Below are positions 35,083-47,397 of a stretch of DNA of 64,000 bases, one piece after another; within the stretch, counting starts at the first letter, position 1; every line of letters begins with the position of its first letter. The notes under the pieces are model-generated. The model did not search any database. It saw nothing but the letters and a program-made list of their open reading frames with translations, and had not been told where the DNA came from. A program made the translations under genes and the position numbers. The stretch comes from Cordilura impudica (lineage: Eukaryota > Arthropoda > Insecta > Diptera > Scathophagidae): positions 336,827,144-336,891,143 of the forward strand of contig OY821517.1 of assembly GCA_963682025.1 (NCBI GenBank), in the 5' to 3' direction.

Positions 35083-35460
35083 ACTAGCAGAGCCCAGCCT
35101 GGAAATTCGGGTGCGAATTCTAGGAAATTTTATTTTTTCATTCGTAAATAATTCTGTAAGAGCCTAAAGATAAGCTAATCAATTTTATCTAATTCGCAAT
35201 CCAACTCAAATTTAATAAACACGTTTATGGTTTTTTGTTTGAAGTTTATTTATGGGTTTTTTGTATATGATAGTAGCAACTTTAAATAAATTTTACACTC
35301 AAAAACAAAAAAATGTACCAGATGGAGCACATCACCTTATTAACGATGAACATCTGCAGAGAAATACCTTTCAAATGGTATATTTTTTGTCAAAATCGGT
35401 TGTTAATTGAAGGTGTAGAATATGTCACAAGAAATTGTGTTGCCTATTAATACTCTAGAT
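35083..35460 (+). mobile_element. Family B element, divergent copy that seeded a tandem array
   Basis: Starts ACTAGCAGAGCCCAGCCTGG and ends GTTGCCTATTAATACTCTAGAT. Its 3' half has sequence of its own (ATGTACCAGATGGAGCACAT, CATCTGCAGAGAAATACCTT, CGGTTGTTAATTGAAGGTGT) but keeps the family terminus. The last 150 bp are repeated twice more downstream. Confidence 0.7.
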
Positions 35461-36540
35461 TTCAGAAATCAAACAAAATATATACAAATTTATAAAAATA
35501 ATAATATTTATAAGAATTTTTAAATTTAAAGAAATTTTTTTATTCCAAAAATGTGTAAATAATTTTATATACAATAAAAAAAATTTTAAATGTTTTTATA
35601 ATTATAATAAACCCAGATATTTTATGTTTTTGAAAAAAAAAAAATAAATTAAGAATTTAAAATTTTTTTTTTAATATTAAAATGTTTTTTAAAAAAATGT
35701 ACCAGATGGTGCACATCACCTTATTTACGGTGAACATCTGCAGAGAAATACCTTTCAAATGGTATATTTTTTGTCAAAATCGGTTGTTAATTGAAGGTGT
35801 TGAATATGTCACAAGAAATAGTGTTGCCTATTAATACTATAGATTTCAGAAATAAAACATAATATTTGTTTTATTTTTTTTTTTTTTAAATATTACAAAA
35901 TATATACAAATTTACAAAAATATTAATATATACATATAAGAATTTTTAAATTTAAATAAATTTTTTTAATCCAAAAATTTTTAAATAATTTTTTATACAA
36001 TAAAAAAATTTTTGAATGTTTTTATAATTATAATAAACCCAGATATTTTATGTTTTTGAAAAAATAAAAAAAAAAATTAATAATTTAAATTTTTTTTTAA
36101 TATTAAAATGTTTAAAAAAAAATGTACCAGATGGTGCACATCGCCTTATCTACGGTAAACATCTGCAGAGAAATACCTTTCAAATGGTATATTTTTTGTC
36201 AAAATCGGTTGTTAATTGAAGGTGTAGAATATGTCACAAGAAATTGTGTTGCCTATTAATACTATAGATTTCAGAAATAAAACAAAATATTTGTTTTTAA
36301 TTTTTTTTTTTAATATTACAAAATATAAACAAATTTATAAAAATATTAATATTTATAAGAATTTTTAAATTTAAAGAAATTTTTTAAATCCAAAAATGTT
36401 TAAATAATTTTTTATACAATAAAAAAAATTTTAAATGTTTTTATAATTATAATAAACCCAGATATTTTATGTTTTTGAAAAAATAAAAAAAAAATTAATA
36501 ATTTAAAATTTTTTTTTTAATATTAAAATGTTTAAATATA
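35313..36540 (+). repeat. Three-unit tandem array of a B-element 3' end plus flank
   Basis: Units begin ATGTACCAGATGG at 35313, 35697 and 36122, giving periods of 384 and 425 bp. Each unit contains the last 150 bp of the B element, ending CCTATTAATACTMTAGAT, and then about 240-270 bp of AT-rich flank with TATAATAAACCCAGATATTT. The units are highly similar, so the expansion is recent relative to the surroundings. The third unit ends near 36540. Confidence 0.85.
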
Positions 36541-39350
36541 AATACATTTTTTAAAAACTAAATAAAAAAATTTGTTATGAATTGTATTTATGTTTTAGAT
36601 GTCTGAAGATGAACAGCGATGCAGTTCGAAATATCAAAAACAAAATTAAAAATTAAAAAACCAATAAGTAAGAATTTGATTTTTATTATTAAAACCACAT
36701 GACCTTGAGCCTAACAAAGCAAAAACCAAAAAATAAAATTTAATATTTTTTATAATTATAGAAAACACAGATGTTTTGTGTTTTTTAAAAATTAAAAAAA
36801 AATTTTTTTTGCATAAAAAAAATATATGTAAATTACAACACAAACAAATTTTTATATAATTATATAATATTAACAGGATTTATATTATTTTCGGAATTCT
36901 TTCAAAAAATATATTTTTTAGAATTTAAATATATTATATTAAAAAATATAAAAGTTTATAAAAATATTAATATTTATTAAAGATTTTAAAATTCAAAATA
37001 ATTTTTTTAATATTAATATTTTTAAATAGAAATATATTTTTTATAAAATGTATAAAATGTATATAAAAAATATATTTGTAATTATAAAACGACTCAAAAA
37101 TCTTTTTTTTTTAATAAAAAAATAATTCTAAAAAAATAAAAATTATATATTTTTGAAAAAAAATAAATTATCGGACGTTCTATAATTATTTACTATATAT
37201 ACATTTCTTTATTTTGTTTAATTAAAAAAAAATAATAATTTAAGACAATAATTTTTAACACATAAAAACTACATTTAACTAAAAAAATAAAATTTTTAAA
37301 TCAATATACATATTTAAATTCAAAATTTTAATATTCTATACAAACTTAATAATTTAAAAAATTATTAAAAATTCATAGAAATAAATTTTATAATCTGAAT
37401 TTTCTTTCATTATTATTACATTTTATTACAATTATTCATATTTTCAGAAATATATGAACCCGTCATTATAAAAGTGAACTAAGTCATATTACATTATTAC
37501 TTAAAAAAAAAAAAAAATGTTGTTTTAATGTTATTACTTTTGAAAATTAATTTGGAAATATAAATTAGTTATTTGAATAAAATATTTAAGCCATTTCAAG
37601 GTCGTTCAGTTAATTTAAATTTAAACTTTAAGAATATAATTTTCTTGATGCAAATGGCCGTTTTTCTAGGTACAGTTATTTTTGCTTTCATATTTTTTTT
37701 CAATACAATTTAAAGTTACGTTACATTTTAACACATTTTGCGTTTCAATATTATAAAGCTCATTAAAATATATTTATTCTTTTTCATATCTGGCAAAAAA
37801 AAGAAATAAATAAATATATAAAAATTTAATTTACTATGAAAAATATGGAGCACGTTTTGCTATTTTGTATTAAAAAAATAAAATATTTATTTCTTTTTCA
37901 CAATTGGTTATTTATCGATGTATAAAATTATGAAGAACCTTAAATGTTTCATAAATTTATTAGGGTGTAACATATGCTTCCAAAAATATTCAACAGCAAA
38001 CAATAGATATTGATTTCATTAGACAATAATGAAATTCAAAAAATTTTTTTTGTTACTGAAATTTCAATTTTTTAAGCCTTCTTACCTTTTAAATATTTAC
38101 AAAAATGCCTTTAGTTTAATATTGTTTTCTAAACAAATAATATTTTTTAATTTTTACAAACAATTTCGTACTTAAAGAGAATAATTTTAAAAGCTAATTT
38201 TGATCAATTGTTGGGATGATGCAATTGTTGGCGTTTATTACTTAATATACACAAAAAATGTTGACATAATTCAGTTTAACTAAGATAAGATTCTTTATAA
38301 AGTTTTATTTTCCGTCTTTTTACTCCATAATATATATTTCAACTCTCTTTTGATATATAGTAATAACAACAAAAACTAGTTGACCTCATAAAAACTTGTT
38401 AATTTTTAATTGAATACATGTCGCGTTACAACAAACAGGCGAAAGTTAGAATTATTACAGATCAAAGTACGAAAAACTAGATTTGTTTTAAAATTAAAAA
38501 AAATATATAGTAATAATTTTTAAAATAAAATATATAAAAAAAATCAAAACAAATGGTAAAACATTTATTACTTTTATTACATTTAATACCACAACAGGAA
38601 ACATAACAAGTTTTTTTTTTTTTGGCATGACATTTTATAACAAAACAACTTTTTGATTACCAACAAAGGGGGGGGGGGGCAACAAATATACTACAAGAAA
38701 ATTGTTATTTAAATAAAGACATTTTATATAAAAAGTTGCTTCATATTTTACAAAAGAAAAAAATAAATAAAATAAATAAATATTATTCAAATGGCATTTT
38801 GCAAAAAAAAAAAATAAAAGATTAATAATATAATTCATATTTTATGACAAAACTAAAATAAATAAATATTTTATTATTCAAAAAAAAAAAAAAAAAATAA
38901 ATATTATATTATTAAAAAAAAAAAAGAAATTAAATAAAATAAATTAACAACATTATAAATTATATAGTTCGTAGTTTTCATTAACGAAATATTTTTAAGT
39001 CTTATCCATAAAATCATGTTATTTTTGCAATATTTTTACTAAGTAAAAATTATAAATAAAATAAAAAAAAATATATTTTTTCAGATAAAAAAAATATGTT
39101 ATTTAAAAAAAATAATTAAACGAAATAAAAATTTAAATTAATAAGAAAAATATAAATAAATGACATAAATCATATTTTTGCGGAAAAAATATTTTTAAAT
39201 TTTAAAATATATATTTATATTTTGTTTTCTACTTATTTTATTAAAATACAAATTGTTGCTGAATAGACAAATAATAATAATGTTGAATAGATAAATAATA
39301 ACTATTAACAGTTTTCTGCTGTTAAGCTGGCAACATTTCTCATGTAATTT
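36541..39350. other. AT-rich intron sequence
   Basis: Low-complexity A/T sequence. A small patch at about 36596-36640, ATGTCTGAAGATGAACAGCG then GCAGTTCGAAATATC, resembles the conserved tail found in some dispersed repeats but is single here. A run of eleven G residues at 38668-38678 is striking in this context. No exon found. Confidence 0.5.
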
Positions 39351-39900
39351 TAATACCCTCCATACCACTGTGCAGTAGGTATATATCAGTTTGTCATATC
39401 GTTTGTATTTGTATTTGTATTTATTTATTAAATTTGATTTTCCATTACAACAAGACACAGTATCCTATAAATTACAGTAATGGAATCAGTTAAGTTATTC
39501 ACTATATTTAACATCAGTAGCTCTTAATCTAAATTTAAAATATTAAAAATTACAGTTGAAAAACATTAAAAAATCAAACAAAATCAATAAAAGTAATGAT
39601 AGAGTACTTTTCTAAACACTATTGCGTTGCATGTATTTTGCATAATATTAGGAAGTTGGTTCCAGAGACGAATAGTTAGAATAAAAAATGTACATTCAGA
39701 GGCATGGTGCCGGTATTTAAATTGAATTATTCGATTTCCTCTGGAAGATCTTGCAAACCTTAACCGTTCTAAAAGATATTTTGCATTTGTAACGCATCGA
39801 AATATAGATTTGCGACCGTATAATGTGTATATAAAATATTATAACGAATTGAGTCCATATATCGATGTTGTTCCGTCCATCTGTCTGTTAAAATCTCGCT
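39351..39900. repeat. Dispersed repeat split by a retrotransposon fragment
   Basis: The flanks of the LINE fragment look like the two parts of one fly repeat: ATACCCTCCATACCACTGTG with GTAGGTATATATCAGTTTG at the left, and CGAATTGAGTCCATATATCG with TTGTTCCGTCCATCTGTCTG at the right. The Y-rich GTCCGTCCATCTGTCTG word corresponds to the ACAGACGGAC tract of families A and Q in inverted sense. Confidence 0.5.
39398..39842 (-). pseudogene. Non-LTR retrotransposon (LINE) 3' end, 5'-truncated
   Basis: On the minus strand an open frame of about 80 codons ends at the stop 39584-39586. It reads LYGRKSIFRCVTNAKYLLER, then LRFARSSRGNRIIQFKYRHH, then ASECTFFILTIRLWNQLPN. The pattern of aromatic FF, a hydrophobic stretch and RLWN.LP is the C-terminal end of reverse transcriptase ORF2 in jockey/CR1-like elements of insects. 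About 190 bp of 3' UTR follows and ends in a TAAATACAAATACAAATAC-type tail, complementary to 39405-39428. The catalytic reverse-transcriptase and endonuclease domains are missing, so it is a dead-on-arrival copy. Confidence 0.8.
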
Positions 39901-40680
39901 CAATCACAAAATAAACCATATACCTGGCTAAAGATACAAGAATATTATTTTCAATTATTAAGAGTAGGTTGCTATTGAAAAAGGGCTAAATCGGGCATCA
40001 TTGTGCCAATATATATTCAAAAATATGACGATACCTTTAAAAAATTATAAAAGTTCAGAGTGTTTGTTGTAATTATTTAGTATTAAAATTATCAAATTGT
40101 TTAATTTTTCAATATATTGTTTACATTATTTTAAATAGTGCAATCAGTTCAGATATTAAATTAAACGTAAAATCCAGTGGATGGTATCAAAGATTCCGAT
40201 TAGCCGAATTTAACAATATATCTTGTTTTTTTTTCTGGTTAATCAGAATGACTGATTTTATATTAAGAAAAAAGCAAAATCCATACATACTCGTAATTAA
40301 AATAATTTTCAGAAGTAAGATTTCTTCCTAAGTCACAACAAAAGTATATAAAAATTATTGGGATAACTTTTTTAAAATTATTACAAAATATATTAAAATT
40401 GTACTATTTTTTTAATTGTTGTTAATTTATTTTTGAAACAAATTTATATTTTTTTTAATGAAAAATTCTTTAAATTTTAAGGAAGCTAGAAAGATTTGCA
40501 GACAATAATTCAATCTTTTATTTGAGATTTTACTTTGGGGCATTCTTAATAATTTTATACTATTTTAGGTTTACAAAAAGATTTAAAGATTTAATTGGAT
40601 AATACGAATTTTTTTCAGAAAAAATGTTTTACGTAAAAATGAACACTTAAAAAAATAAAGTAAATATAAGATTAAATAAT
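39901..40680. other. AT-rich intron sequence
   Basis: Nothing gene-like. Mixed composition to about 40330, low-complexity after that. Confidence 0.55.
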
Positions 40681-41059
40681 ACTAGCAAATTCCAGCCCTC
40701 GAAATTCGAGTGCAAATTCTAGGAAATTTTATTTTTTCATTAAATAAAAACCGTTAAGGTATGCTAATCAATTATAGCCAATTCACAAATCAACACAAAA
40801 AACAAACTCATTTTTATTACAAATACATTAACAAATTTAATAAACATACACATACCATTGTATAATTTTATGTATGTGTTAGTAGCAACTTTAAATGCAA
40901 TTTATTCAAAATAAAAAAAAAGATTTAAAAATCTGTAAATCTGCAAAACGGCTAAAAAGGAATACCTTTCAAATAATATACGTTTGGTCAAAATCGGGAT
41001 AAAACGGTAAAACAAAACATCGGTCACAAGAAATCGCTTAGCCTATTAATATTATAGAT
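40681..41059 (+). mobile_element. Family B element, complete copy
   Basis: Starts ACTAGCAAATTCCAGCCCTC and ends CCTATTAATATTATAGAT. All landmarks are present in order: GGTATGCTAATCAATTATAG, GTATGTGTTAGTAGCAACTT, CTGCAAAACGGCTAAAAAGG, CGTTTGGTCAAAATCGGGAT and CATCGGTCACAAGAAATCGC. At 379 bp this is a good reference copy for the family. Confidence 0.8.
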
Positions 41060-41415
41060 TAGGTAAGTCGAAAACATAAAATGTTTCTAACATAAGTATA
41101 TAAAAAATATATTTTTATTATACTAAAAAAATATATTTAATATAAGAAAATAATAAAATAAAATATATAGAAGATTAAACAAAATACCAATTATATTGTT
41201 ATATAATACATATCATATTAAAAATAAAACAAAAATAAGATATAGGTATATTTATATTTATTTTTCGTATTGAAAACATTATCTTTCTGTAAAAATATGA
41301 ATTATATTATTTGTATACATTTCCTTTAATTTGTAAAATATTTATTTTATATTATTAACCTTTTTAATCAAATATTTTTTTTTCTGGAAAAATAAATATT
41401 TATATATATTAAAAT
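41060..41415. other. AT-rich spacer
   Basis: Almost only A and T, no recognisable feature. Confidence 0.6.
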
Positions 41416-42124
41416 TCGCGAGTGGATTATGTTTTAATTTTTAGATGTACGCGTTGAAGAACATGTTCTGTTTTTTTTTTTTGCAATACACGTACAAGAA
41501 AACGAACTTAAAATAAAGCTAAACTCGAATCTGTGTGGTTTATGTGTGGTCGAAACAAAAAATACATGATAGAAAAATGTTCGTGTAGATAACGAAATAT
41601 TAAAACGAAGGTTGGGCACCGTACAAAATTTAGAAACGCACACAATTGATATGAAAATAAAAATATCTGTTTGTTGGTCTGAGCTATGTTTGTTTACATA
41701 TCGCACCTGTACCGCTAAAGTGAGTCAACTCAAAATTTAAAAATTTTCAGTTGAGGCAAAAAAACGTTTTTTTTTTATATTTACTATAAAATTTCATTGT
41801 AAAGAATTGCGAATAATAAGTATACAACAGTAGTTGTTTTTGTGATTTTTTCAGTGATCATTAAAAATAATAATTTTTTTGGGTGCAGCTCAAAATATAT
41901 CTTTTTAGTGGATTCTGAAGAACCAACTATTATAACACAAAGAGAGTTACAACTGTATTTTGTTTGCGAAAGACTAGAAAAATCGACGTAAGATTTTTAC
42001 AGTGGATTGATATGACTACTGTGTTTCGTTTTCTTGCAAAAAGTGAAAATTGAAAAATGTTGAGTTGACTCACTTTAGAGGTACATGTACAAGTTCTCTT
42101 ATTCAGTGTGTTTTTTCTGAACTC
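41416..42124 (-). mobile_element. Family K MITE, half copy, interrupted by a J MITE
   Basis: The plus strand from CGCGAGTGGATTATG to TTTTTTCTGAACTCTG is the complement of the first part of the 475-bp K element at 21463. Only one terminus (CAGAGTTCAGAAAAAA) is present; the other side is lost at 41416. The element is interrupted at 41702-42090 by a J MITE, and K sequence resumes as AAGTTCTCTTATTCAGTGTG. Frames on the minus strand repeat those of the first copy with changes. Confidence 0.8.
41702..42090. mobile_element. Family J MITE, second copy, nested in K
   Basis: The left end CGCACCTGTACCGCTAAAGT matches the copy at 27556. The right end CTTTAGAGGTACATGTAC is altered in its last bases. About 20 bp shorter than the first copy. 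Comparison with the uninterrupted K copy suggests insertion within a GTATATGTAAA-like site. Confidence 0.8.
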
Positions 42125-42349
42125 TGAATTAAAGTAAATCAAAAATATTTTATATGAACTATTTGGTTGGTAATAATAAAAAATAAATTGTAATATAAAT
42201 TAATAGAAAAAACAAAATAAATTATTTAAATATAAGATGTATTTTTGATACATATATAAAAAAAGAGTTGTTTTTTAATATATGAAAACAAATAATAATT
42301 TTTTTAAATAAAATAAAAAATAAAAATCAAATAAGTAAAATTTTAAAAA
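42125..42349. other. AT-rich spacer
   Basis: No recognisable feature. Confidence 0.5.
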
Positions 42350-42850
42350 CAAATATGTCATGTCAAGTGCACTTTTGAAACCGATTTCTTCCGATCGGGA
42401 TGAAATTTGCACCAAGGTTAGTCCTATTGGATAGTAGATCAATAAGATCGGTCCAGATCTCTCTGAGTTAGAGGGGATCAAAATTTGACATTTTGGCCAA
42501 ACAGGTGTTTTTTTTCATCCATGTAAATTATTACCTATTGTTCTTAGAAAATTTTCTCCCAAATAGTTTAGATAGCTATTTCTTCAATATTTCGCAAAAA
42601 AATACTTAAAAAAAAAAAAAAATTTTAGACTTTTTTTTTTGCTAAATTAAAGCATTTTTTGCCTTTTTTTTCAAAAAGGGCATTTTTTTTTTTCATAAGA
42701 AAGCTTAGGATTTTTCCTTTAAGAGCTTTTTGGTCGCTTAGTGGGATGGGAGTGGGATATCTATCAAAATAAATGTTTTGTAACTCAAGACAACGGTTTT
42801 TCAATTTTTCACAAATGCACTATTTTGAATTTTTTCCTATTTGTGTGTAA
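42350..42850 (-). repeat. Family I dispersed repeat, copy 2
   Basis: The inverted match to 9460-9935. Landmarks are TTGCACCAAGGTTAGTCCTA (about 42407), TTTGACATTTTGGCCAAACA (about 42483), ATTACCTATTGTTCTTAGAA (about 42530) and TTTTTGGTCGCTTAGTGGGA (about 42727). The small antisense frame crossing it is not conserved with copy 1. Confidence 0.75.
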
Positions 42851-43671
42851 AACCTTACAAATAAAACTTATACTGAGAAACTAGACAAATTAACCTTTCC
42901 GAGGGTATATAACATACCTAACTAAAATTTTATACCCTCGATACTGTAATACCCAGAATATGTTAACCTCAGGAAAAAAATCGCTTTTTTTCTATAGAAA
43001 TGTTGAAAAATTATTTTTTTTTTATTTATTTTTAATAATAATTAAATTAATGTATAATAATAATATTTAAAATAAAAAGATAAATAATTTATTAAAACTT
43101 AATCTTAATTGCGTTAGATCCATTTATATCATAACTATTTTTAAACTTAATTTATTGTAGCTGATGAAGTATTTAAGTCTTGTAAATTTTTAAATACCCA
43201 GTCTTTCATCCAGCTTTTTTGTCGCCTTTATTTACTGCGTTTTTTTATCCCGATCGGAAGAATCGGTTTCAAAAGTTGGTGCACTTGACATGAAATCCCC
43301 CATATATGTATTTAATAATATAAAAATATTAACAATAAAATAAATAAAAGAAAAATTTTCAATTGAATAATTCTTTTCAAATTTCAAAATATTTTTTATT
43401 ATTTTTTTTAACAAAATATGATTTTCACTTATGTTTTCAATAGCTTTTGTTACGGTTTGATATGTAAAAGCCCCTACACCGTTTCCAATTTTTAGTTTGT
43501 CTCTGCTTTCTATAGATGAATGCTAAAACTATTTTTTACTTCAAATCCTATTTTTTGTTATTAAAAATATTTTTATATTAAATTTTTTAGATAAATAAAT
43601 GTTTAATGTCTAGTAAAATAAAAATATTAACAAAAATAAATAAAAGAAAAATTTTCAGTCCAATAATTCAT
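42851..43671. repeat. AT-rich spacer with a family I scrap and satellite E outlier
   Basis: A family I fragment lies at about 43238-43307, CCCGATCGGAAGAATCGGTT then CAAAAGTTGGTGCACTTGAC. At about 43425-43575 the segment TATGTAAAAGCCCCTACACC and GCTAAAACTATTTTTTACTT matches words inside the satellite E region (45485-45560, 46565-46615). A GAGGGTATATAACATACC / TTTATACCCTCGATACTG pair near 42900-42946 is a short inverted repeat of the terminal type. Confidence 0.5.
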
Positions 43672-44040
43672 ACTAGTATAACCCAGCACTCGAAATTCGA
43701 GTGCAAAATCTAGGAATTATTATTTTTTCATTAAATTTTTGTCTTCCAATGTTTTTTTAATCTATTTATATAAAATTTATGAATACTTAAATGTCAATCA
43801 ATTTTAGGAATTCACATTTAAACACAGAGCGTCTGATATATAATTAAAATCATTCGCATTAACAGGGTGTAACGAATTATAATAAATATTTTATTTTATT
43901 TAATTTAATATATTTTTAAGACAGATTGAACAGATTGAAATTTTCTCCTTCTCAGCTTCTCCTCCATATGAACTATAACTATGCTAATTTTCACACTCCT
44001 CCGTGCCCGCATATTGCTTAAAAAGGGAACTAAAAATTTT
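43672..44040 (+). mobile_element. Family B2 element
   Basis: Starts ACTAGTATAACCCAGCACTC followed by GAAATTCGAGTGCAAAATCT. It ends in CTTCTCCTCCATATGAACTA and CACTCCTCCGTGCCCGCAT, which pairs it with 8399-8995. It lacks the internal inverted segment of that copy. Confidence 0.65.
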
Positions 44041-45470
44041 ATATAAAAAAATCAAAAAAAAAATAAAAATTTTTTTTAATTCTAATTCGTAATGTGTCAT
44101 TACAGCAGTGTTAATTTGTACTTTCATTGTTGTTACTACATCATAACTACAACAACAACTACAAATAACTCCTACCGCCAACCAATGGTTCTGCTTTTTT
44201 GCTTCTATTTGCTGCTGATGGTGGCAGTTACGACGACAACATACTCAGACATGCCATCATGTAACAGGCATTAGATTAATTGTCTAAACACATGATGTTG
44301 TTCTTGCTGTTGTTATTGCTATTGTTATTATTGTTAACCATTAAGAAAAAACATCTAAAGAAACAATTTTTTCCCAATACCCAATAGCGTTCAACGAAAC
44401 GATATTGTTAAAGATGGCACGGAAAAGAGTGAATACATTTTCATTGGGCAAAGTTTTATTAAATGATTATTAGGGAATTTTGTTAAACTTATCACTTGTG
44501 CACAATTTTTGCATCGCCCTTTATATATAATATCATCGCTCGGTAGTGTCAAATATGATGTCTAGACTGGAATTTTAAAGAGATTTAAACAAAATTAAAC
44601 AACTTTAAAGAAATTGAGAGGGCTCATTAAATAAAATATGATATTGAATAAATTTACTGAAAATATTTCAAATATTAGTATAATGTATTCTAAATATTTG
44701 TTATATGGACAAGAATAATTTTACATTTTTAATACGGGGTTAAATTCCTTTAAAGATCTGCCTGTAAATAAGTCATACAGTAACAAGCATGCACTTTCTA
44801 TAAAAAATGCCGGTATTTTGCACATGCGATCACATTTTTCTTCTTTTTTTCCATAGTACGTTATATGTACTACGGCTTAAACAGAGGTTCTCAAGCATTT
44901 ATTTTGAGCGACTTTTTATTTTTTTTAAAAAACTGTAAAATATATAATTTCTAATTGAAAATCGGTAATATACCAAAAATCGCATTCAAAATTGAACACA
45001 ATATATTATTCAATGATCTTGATGGCTTTTTGCATCCTCATTCTTGAATATATCAATTTATTAAAGAGTTCGAGAAATATTTAAACTCAATAGTTTTTTC
45101 TCTTAACAATAAATCAGATTGCTTGAACAGCTTCATTTTAATAGGGAAAAGAATTTTAAGATACATCTGGAATAAGTCTCACTAAAGTGTCAATCATAAA
45201 CGATGTTTCTCCAAAGTTATAATTTTTTTCTATCCTACTTTTCTCAAAAACAAAAATAGGGAAGTCAAGTTAGCTATAATCGTTTGTTTAATTCAAGATC
45301 ATAGACTCTGCAAATGGATGGAACTAATGATTTGCATTTATCATGTTTTCTATTATCTTGAGCAACTGAGTATTGAGACTTAACAAAATCGATTGTTTAG
45401 ATCATTAGTTATGAGCGCTAATCAGAAGAGATCTCTAACATTTTCATACAAAATGATAAATTTTGTTAAG
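44041..45470. other. Unassigned intron sequence
   Basis: Medium-complexity sequence. ACAACAACAACT-type triplets lie at about 44148-44165 and GTTGTTATTGCTATTG-type triplets at about 44300-44337. CAGAGGTTCTCAAG at about 44882 looks like a hAT terminus but no partner end is seen. A 60-codon frame rich in T and Y across the ACA/ACG triplets has no support. Confidence 0.4.
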
Positions 45471-46375
45471 TGAAAAATATGATTTTTACATTTTGTTTTC
45501 AATGGATTTTATTACCATTTCACATGTAAAAGCCTCTATACCATTTCCTATTTTATTTTAGAATATTTTTCTTTTTAACAAATATCATCTCAGATTGTTC
45601 TTTTTACCTTAAAACATAATATTTACAAAAATAATTTTAAATTAAAATATTTTCTAACTTCATAAATTGAATTTTTTAACTAAAAATTGTTTCCATCTCC
45701 ATAACTATTATTCTGATCGAAAAAGTTTTTTCACCTTCAAATTGTATGCACCTCCAAATTTTATTCACCTCCATTTTTTTTTTTAAGATCTAAAAATTTT
45801 TACAACTCAAAAATAGTTTAACTAATTATTCACCTAAAATTATTTTGCATCAAAAAAATTTTTTCTGTTAAATTTTATTCACCAAAAAAATTTTTTTTCA
45901 AAATTTTATTTTTTTAACCTTTAATCTTTTCAAATTCCAAAATTTTTTTATTACATATTTTCCACCTAAAATTATTTTGCATCTAAAAATTTTTTTTTGT
46001 TAAATTTTATTCGCCAAAAAAATTTTTTTTTCAAATTTTGTTTTTAACCTTTAATCTTTTCAAATTCCAAAATTTTTTTATTACATATTTTTTTTTTGTT
46101 AAATTTTATTCGCCAAAAAAATTTTTTTTTCAAATTTTTTTTTTAACCTTTAATCTTTTCAAATTCCAAAATTTTTTTATTACATATTTTCTACCTCTTT
46201 TCTTTAGCTTATTTTTGCCAAATTTTATTCACCTCCAAAATATTCACCTCCAAAAAAATTTTCCACCCCGAATTTTTTTAAAACATATCTAGGCACTCAA
46301 AAATCGGTTAACAAAATTTATTTTTCTATTAAAAAAAAAAATTATTTACTTAAAATTTCACTTAAAATTTCAACG

Positions 46376-46560
46376 AAAACCAACGAATTTAAGCAGTTAA
46401 TAGCTCAAAAGAAGGAGCTTGATGCACTGAGTGTTCTTAGACCTATGTCAACAGCCTACGTTAATTAGAACTCTAGTTATAGAGGTTTGAGAGAAGAAAA
46501 ATATTGAAAAAAATCTTGAATGCAAAGTTTATTCATAAATTCTTATAATATATAAGATTA
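46376..46560 (+). repeat. Family D repeat, 3' part only
   Basis: Matches 53690-53870 almost base for base: ACGAATTTAAGCAGTTAATA, CTGAGTGTTCTTAGACCTAT, CAGCCTACGTTAATTAGAAC and the end TAATATATAAGATTA. The 5' half seen in the other copy, with its hairpin, is absent here. Confidence 0.8.
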
Positions 46561-47397
46561 TATAGACGATAGCTAAAACTATTTTTTACCTCAAATCCTA
46601 TTTTTTTACCTAAATGTTTAAAAAAAAAATAAAAAAAATTTTATTAAAAATTGTTTTTTTATAAAATTAATAGAATTTTTAAATTACATTTTTCCAATTC
46701 CATTTATTTTTTTTTAATTGTTTTCATTCCCAAAACTATTTTTCAGCTCAAAATAGTTTTTTCAATGTATCCACCATCAAATTGCAATTAAAAACTTGTT
46801 TTACTCATTTTAGTATTCAGTTGAAAAGGAATAAAAATTTGTGCACCTAAATTAATTTTGCGTCTAAAAAATTTTTTTCATATATTTTTATTCACCAAAA
46901 AATTTAATTACCTCAAATCTTTTTAAGTTCCAAAACATGCTTTATTTTATTTTTTTTTTTTTCTTCAAAATATTATTTTCAAAATTTTGTTTTCAATAGA
47001 TTGCGTAACAATCTGCACCATTTCCATTTTTTTCAATTTATTATTTTTAATACACGTCACTTGAAATCGTTTTTCCACCTTAAAACATATCTTTTACCTA
47101 AGAAATATTTATTTAATTTTTTTAATAAAAAAAAAAATATTTTTGAGATAAAAATTTTTTTCTTTTGTTAAAAGTGTTTAACCAAATTTATTAAAAAAAA
47201 AAAATTATTTACCTAAAATTATTTTTCACATCAAAATTTGTTTTATTCACAAAAAAATTTGATAACCTTAAATCTTTTCAAATTCCAAAAATTTTTTATT
47301 ACATTTTTTTCACCTCACGGACTTTTCTTTAGCTTGTTTTCGCCGAATTTTATTCGCCTCCAAAAAAAATTTTCCAGCTCAAAAAATTTTAAACTAA

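Noticed and set aside
36596..36640. GTCTGAAGATG...GTTCGAAAT patch as a repeat tail
   Set aside because: Only one copy in the window and no borders visible.
44092..44274. 60-codon Thr/Tyr-rich frame
   Set aside because: Produced by ACA/ACT/ACG triplet tracts. No start context or splice sites.
44882..44895. CAGAGGTTCTCAAG as a hAT terminus
   Set aside because: No matching inverted end or 8-bp duplicate within several kilobases.
46038..46292. 84-codon frame with an internal amino-acid repeat
   Set aside because: The repeat is the satellite E unit itself. Aromatic-rich translation of T-rich DNA.
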